NCBI GenBank assembly: GCA_023384415.1
Contig: JAHDWJ010000007.1
Coordinates: 62,001-126,000 of the forward strand
DNA from: Anaerolineae bacterium
GTDB taxonomy: Bacteria > Chloroflexota > Anaerolineae > Promineifilales > Promineifilaceae
Length of the DNA: 64,000 bases
Reading direction: 5' to 3'
This document shows, in pieces, positions 61,549 to 64,000 of this stretch. The notes under the pieces are model-generated. The model was given only the letters and a program-made list of their open reading frames with translations, was not told the origin of the DNA and ran no database searches. The position numbers and the translations under genes were made by a program. Every line of letters starts with the position of its first letter. Within the stretch, counting starts at the first letter, position 1.

Positions 61549-63155
61549 GCCTCATTCATTCCCTTCTCAACCCTCGCAGTGAAGCGTACCAGGCCAACCG
61601 GCAGGCAATGAGCCAGTTGGTGGCCCAATTAGAGGAGCGTCTGGCCCAGGCACGGGTCGGCGGCGGCCATCGGGGGGTGCAAAAATTCCGCGAACGGGGC
61701 AAGCTGCTCCCCCGGGAACGGTTGGAGCTTTTGCTTGATCCCGGCTCTCCTTTTTTAGAGCTTTCTCCCCTGGCGGCCTGGGGCATGTACAACGATGAAT
61801 CCGCTGGTGGCTCCCAAATTACCGGCATTGGCCGGGTAAACGGGGTGGAATGTATGCTGTTTGTGAATGATGCCACGGTGAAAGGGGGAGCGGTTTACCC
61901 GATGACTCTGGCTAAAACCTTGCGGGCGCAAACGATTGCCCAGGAGAACCGACTGCCTTGCATCGCTTTGGTAGAGTCGGCGGGGGCCAATCTGTTGTAC
62001 CAGGCGGAGATATTTGCCGATAAAGGCGGCCGCAGCTTTGCCAATCAGGCCCGTATGTCCGCCTTGGGCATTCCCCAAATCGCCCTGGTGTTTGGCTCCT
62101 CTACGGCGGGGGGGGCGTATGTGCCAGGTATGAGCGATTACGCCGTTCTGGTACGGAACAAAGCTACCGTCTACCTGGGGGGGCCGCCGCTGGTCAAAAT
62201 GGCCATCAGCGAAGAAACGGATGATGAAACTCTGGGTGGGGCCGAGATGCACGCCACCCTCTCCGGTCTGGCCGACTTCATCGCCGAAGATGACGCTGAC
62301 GCCATCCGCCTGGGGCGGGAAATTGTGGGGCGGTTGAATTTCAGCAAACCGCTGGCTCACCGGCGTGTTACTCCCGAAGTGCCCGCTTATGACCCGGATG
62401 AGCTTCTGGGAGTTATTCCTGCCAGTGACCGTATCCCGTTTGATATGCGGGAGGTGATCGCCCGGGTGGTGGATGGCTCTCGCTTTTTTGAGTTTAAGCG
62501 GGATTATGGCCCAACGCTGCTGACCGGATATGCCCATTTAGACGGCTATCCGGTAGGTATCATCGCCAACAACGGCATCCTGTACTCTGAATCAGCCAAC
62601 AAGGCGGCCCAGTTTATCCAACTGTGCAACCAATCACGCACCCCGCTTATTTATTTACAAAACATCACCGGCTTTATGGTGGGGACAAAAGTGGAGCGGG
62701 AAGGGATTATTAAACATGGGTCGAAGATGATCAACGCCGTCTCGACCTCGACGGTGCCCCAGTTCACGGTGATTGTAGGGGGGTCGTATGGGGCGGGGAA
62801 TTATGCTATGTGCGGCCGCGCCTTTGATCCACGCTTCTTGTGGAGTTGGCCCAACAGCCGGGTAGCTGTCATGGGGGGAGAACAGGCCGCCGGGGTCCTG
62901 GCTATCATCCAGGAAGAGCAAGCCCGCAAACGGGGCGTTGAACCCGACCCTAACAGCATCGCCATGATCCAGATGATGACCAAACAGAAAATTGACGAAG
63001 AATCATCCCCCTATTACGCCACCGCCCGGTTATGGGATGATGGTATCCTTGACCCCCGCGACACCCGGCAGGCTCTCAGCATCGCTCTCTCTGTAACCCA
63101 CAATATAGATTTTGTCACCCCAGGTATGCCAAACTATGGTGTGTTTCGCATGTAA
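61545..63155 (+). CDS. Acyl-CoA carboxylase beta subunit (methylcrotonyl-CoA carboxylase-like)
   Basis: This 536-residue carboxyltransferase has both crotonase-like halves: RERLELLLDPGSPFLELSPL and VESAGANLLYQAEIF in the biotin half, and LIYLQNITGFMVG with GSYGAGNYAMCGRAFDPRF in the acyl-CoA half. Length and the GGPPLVKMAISEE motif fit MccB-type enzymes that carboxylate 3-methylcrotonyl-CoA or related branched acyl-CoAs. The biotin carboxylase (alpha) gene is not in the window. If the substrate is methylcrotonyl-CoA, the product leads to HMG-CoA, the substrate of the lyase fusion at 18682. Confidence 0.9.
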   Translation: MSLIHSLLNPRSEAYQANRQAMSQLVAQLEERLAQARVGGGHRGVQKFRERGKLLPRERLELLLDPGSPFLELSPLAAWGMYNDESAGGSQITGIGRVNGVECMLFVNDATVKGGAVYPMTLAKTLRAQTIAQENRLPCIALVESAGANLLYQAEIFADKGGRSFANQARMSALGIPQIALVFGSSTAGGAYVPGMSDYAVLVRNKATVYLGGPPLVKMAISEETDDETLGGAEMHATLSGLADFIAEDDADAIRLGREIVGRLNFSKPLAHRRVTPEVPAYDPDELLGVIPASDRIPFDMREVIARVVDGSRFFEFKRDYGPTLLTGYAHLDGYPVGIIANNGILYSESANKAAQFIQLCNQSRTPLIYLQNITGFMVGTKVEREGIIKHGSKMINAVSTSTVPQFTVIVGGSYGAGNYAMCGRAFDPRFLWSWPNSRVAVMGGEQAAGVLAIIQEEQARKRGVEPDPNSIAMIQMMTKQKIDEESSPYYATARLWDDGILDPRDTRQALSIALSVTHNIDFVTPGMPNYGVFRM

Positions 63156-63228
63156 GTTGGCACGTAGGCGTGCCTCACCCCTCATCCTTTATTTTTACCC
63201 ATGAAAACGACAACGTTGAGGTAAACCT

Positions 63229-64000
63229 ATGTCTGAACAACCTGTAGCCATTATTACCGGCGCCGCCAGTGGGATTGGGCGACATTGGGCGGCCGCATTA
63301 ATGAAAGATGGGTACCGCCTGCTGCTGGGGGATGTGAACGAAGAAGGGCTTGCGGCCGCGTTCCCCCCACGAGGTAATCCCGACCATGTGCAGATACAAA
63401 CCCTCGACATCACCAGCGTAGATAGTTGGGTAGATTTCTTCCAAACCGCCATCAACGCTTACGGGCAAGTAGATTACCTCTTTAATATCGCCGGCATCAT
63501 CGCCCCTGGCTTCATCCACGAAACCGAAGTGGATTTGATTGATCATCACCTGGCCGTCAATGCTAAGGGGACGATGGTCGGCACCAAGCTGGCGGCTGAA
63601 TTGATGCGTGAGCAAGGCTACGGCCACATCATCAACGTGTCCTCACTGGCTGGCATTAGCCCGGTGCCAGGGCTGAGCCTGTATGCAGCTTCTAAAGCGG
63701 CCGTGCGCAGCTTTTCTCTCTCCGTTGCCAATGAGTTGGTAGATAAAGGGGTCTTTGTAACCGTGATTTGCCCCGATGTGGTAGATACGCCGATGCTCGA
63801 TTTGCAGTTAGAACACCCGGCGGCCGCCCTCTCTTTTTCCGGTCGGGCGCGGCCGCTGACCGTACACGATCTGGAGCAGGCTTTCCGTCAGGCCATGCAA
63901 GAAAAACCTTTCGAGATTACCCTGCCCTGGTCACGGGGCATTCTCGCCAAAATAGCCAGCGCGTTCCCCTCTACCAATCGCTGGCTCAGAACCTTTCTCA
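63229..64000 (+). CDS. SDR family oxidoreductase, 3'-truncated
   Basis: The gene runs off the end of the window after 257 codons. It starts at ATG 63229 with a weak GAGG upstream. Classical SDR motifs are present: cofactor motif TGAASGIG, structural NIAG, catalytic Ser in INVSSLAG and Tyr-x3-Lys in YAASK. The C-terminal part (LEQAFRQAMQEKPFEITLPW) is typical of dehydrogenases acting on lipids or acyl compounds. It follows the acyl-CoA carboxylase by 73 bp and probably belongs to the same catabolic unit. Substrate unknown. Confidence 0.88.
   Translation, partial: MSEQPVAIITGAASGIGRHWAAALMKDGYRLLLGDVNEEGLAAAFPPRGNPDHVQIQTLDITSVDSWVDFFQTAINAYGQVDYLFNIAGIIAPGFIHETEVDLIDHHLAVNAKGTMVGTKLAAELMREQGYGHIINVSSLAGISPVPGLSLYAASKAAVRSFSLSVANELVDKGVFVTVICPDVVDTPMLDLQLEHPAAALSFSGRARPLTVHDLEQAFRQAMQEKPFEITLPWSRGILAKIASAFPSTNRWLRTFL

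Larger units (their letters stand above)
6..63856. repeat. Highly iterated palindrome GCGGCCGC, about 150 dispersed copies
   Basis: The octamer GCGGCCGC recurs from position 6 to 63849-63856. I counted about 150 copies by eye; random sequence at about 56% GC would give 2-3. Examples: 645, 790, 1458, 1771, 2110, 2250, 16092 and 16116, 38154, 38215 and 38233, overlapping pairs at 53098/53104 and 56666/56672, 63820 and 63849. Copies lie in genes on both strands and in all frames, where they encode Ala-Ala-Ala, Arg-Pro or Gly-Arg, and also in spacers (38154, 54754, 57923). The 5' neighbour is usually C or T and the 3' neighbour G or A. Poor stretches include 2258-4147, 28580-29670, 44824-45772 and 60547-62025. 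The cyanobacterial HIP1 palindrome GCGATCGC is the closest known parallel. Confidence 0.95.

Overview
This 64 kb window is a bacterial chromosome segment, most probably from a Chloroflexota bacterium of the Anaerolineae/Ardenticatenia kind. That placement is inferred from gene content: an Agl23-type glycosyltransferase carrying an NHL propeller, a thioester alpha-2-macroglobulin, a MalT-type LuxR regulator, a 3D/G5/DUF348 protein next to rsmA, many single-TM lipoproteins with Pro/Thr linkers, and few strong Shine-Dalgarno sites. It is gene-dense. I see no tRNA, rRNA, integrase, intact insertion sequence or CRISPR array; the only RNA gene is the SRP RNA.

Layout. 1-7787 (+): truncated Agl23/NHL protein, SixA-like phosphatase, two tandem S41 proteases, smpB. 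7834-11712 (+): orphan NarL-type sensor kinase, FAD monooxygenase with its own promoter and palindromic operator, MFS transporter. 11715-21407 (-): small membrane protein, two MDR reductases, small conserved protein, LuxR/MalT regulator, LeuC-like dehydratase, a flavin reductase-HMG-CoA lyase fusion, M23 lipoprotein. 21668-27226 (+): 1852-residue alpha-2-macroglobulin. 27469-38622: small Cys-containing protein, rsmA, YabE-like protein, SRP RNA, phosphoribosyltransferase, response regulator with a repetitive acidic tail, solute-binding lipoprotein, acyl-CoA synthetase/GNAT (Pat-like), then about 800 bp of decayed DNA with a vapC relic. 38623-44650 (+): tex, a PD-(D/E)XK-like repeat protein, TerB-like protein, tyrA, CaCA exchanger. 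44667-54626: AbiEii-like nucleotidyltransferase, AhpD-like protein, EamA transporter, GNAT, two FHA proteins, an amine-oxidase-like/cytochrome c fusion, a mazF relic, polyprenyl synthase and type 2 IPP isomerase. 54807-59149 (+): surface-polysaccharide genes (UDP-sugar decarboxylase, O-antigen ligase, GtrA, GT4). 59270-64000 (+): beta-keto acid cleavage enzyme, a small-protein/HNH pair, an unknown protein, acyl-CoA carboxylase beta and a truncated SDR.

How the genes fit together. Two loci point to acyl-CoA or branched-chain acid catabolism: the HMG-CoA lyase fusion beside a LeuC-like enzyme, and the carboxylase/BKACE/SDR cluster. Polyprenyl synthase and IPP isomerase supply isoprenoids; UXS, ligase, GtrA and GT4 build cell-surface glycans. 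Toxin-antitoxin-like genes, whole or broken, are scattered singly (AbiEii fusion, mazF relic, vapC relic, HNH pair).

The strongest signal is not a gene. The palindrome GCGGCCGC occurs about 150 times by hand count (about one per 420 bp, against 2-3 expected at this base composition), in all reading frames and between genes. It looks like an analogue of the cyanobacterial HIP1 element. Alongside it, many intergenic spacers hold short tandem heptamers, like cyanobacterial STRRs, that have also entered a coding sequence and supplied start codons.
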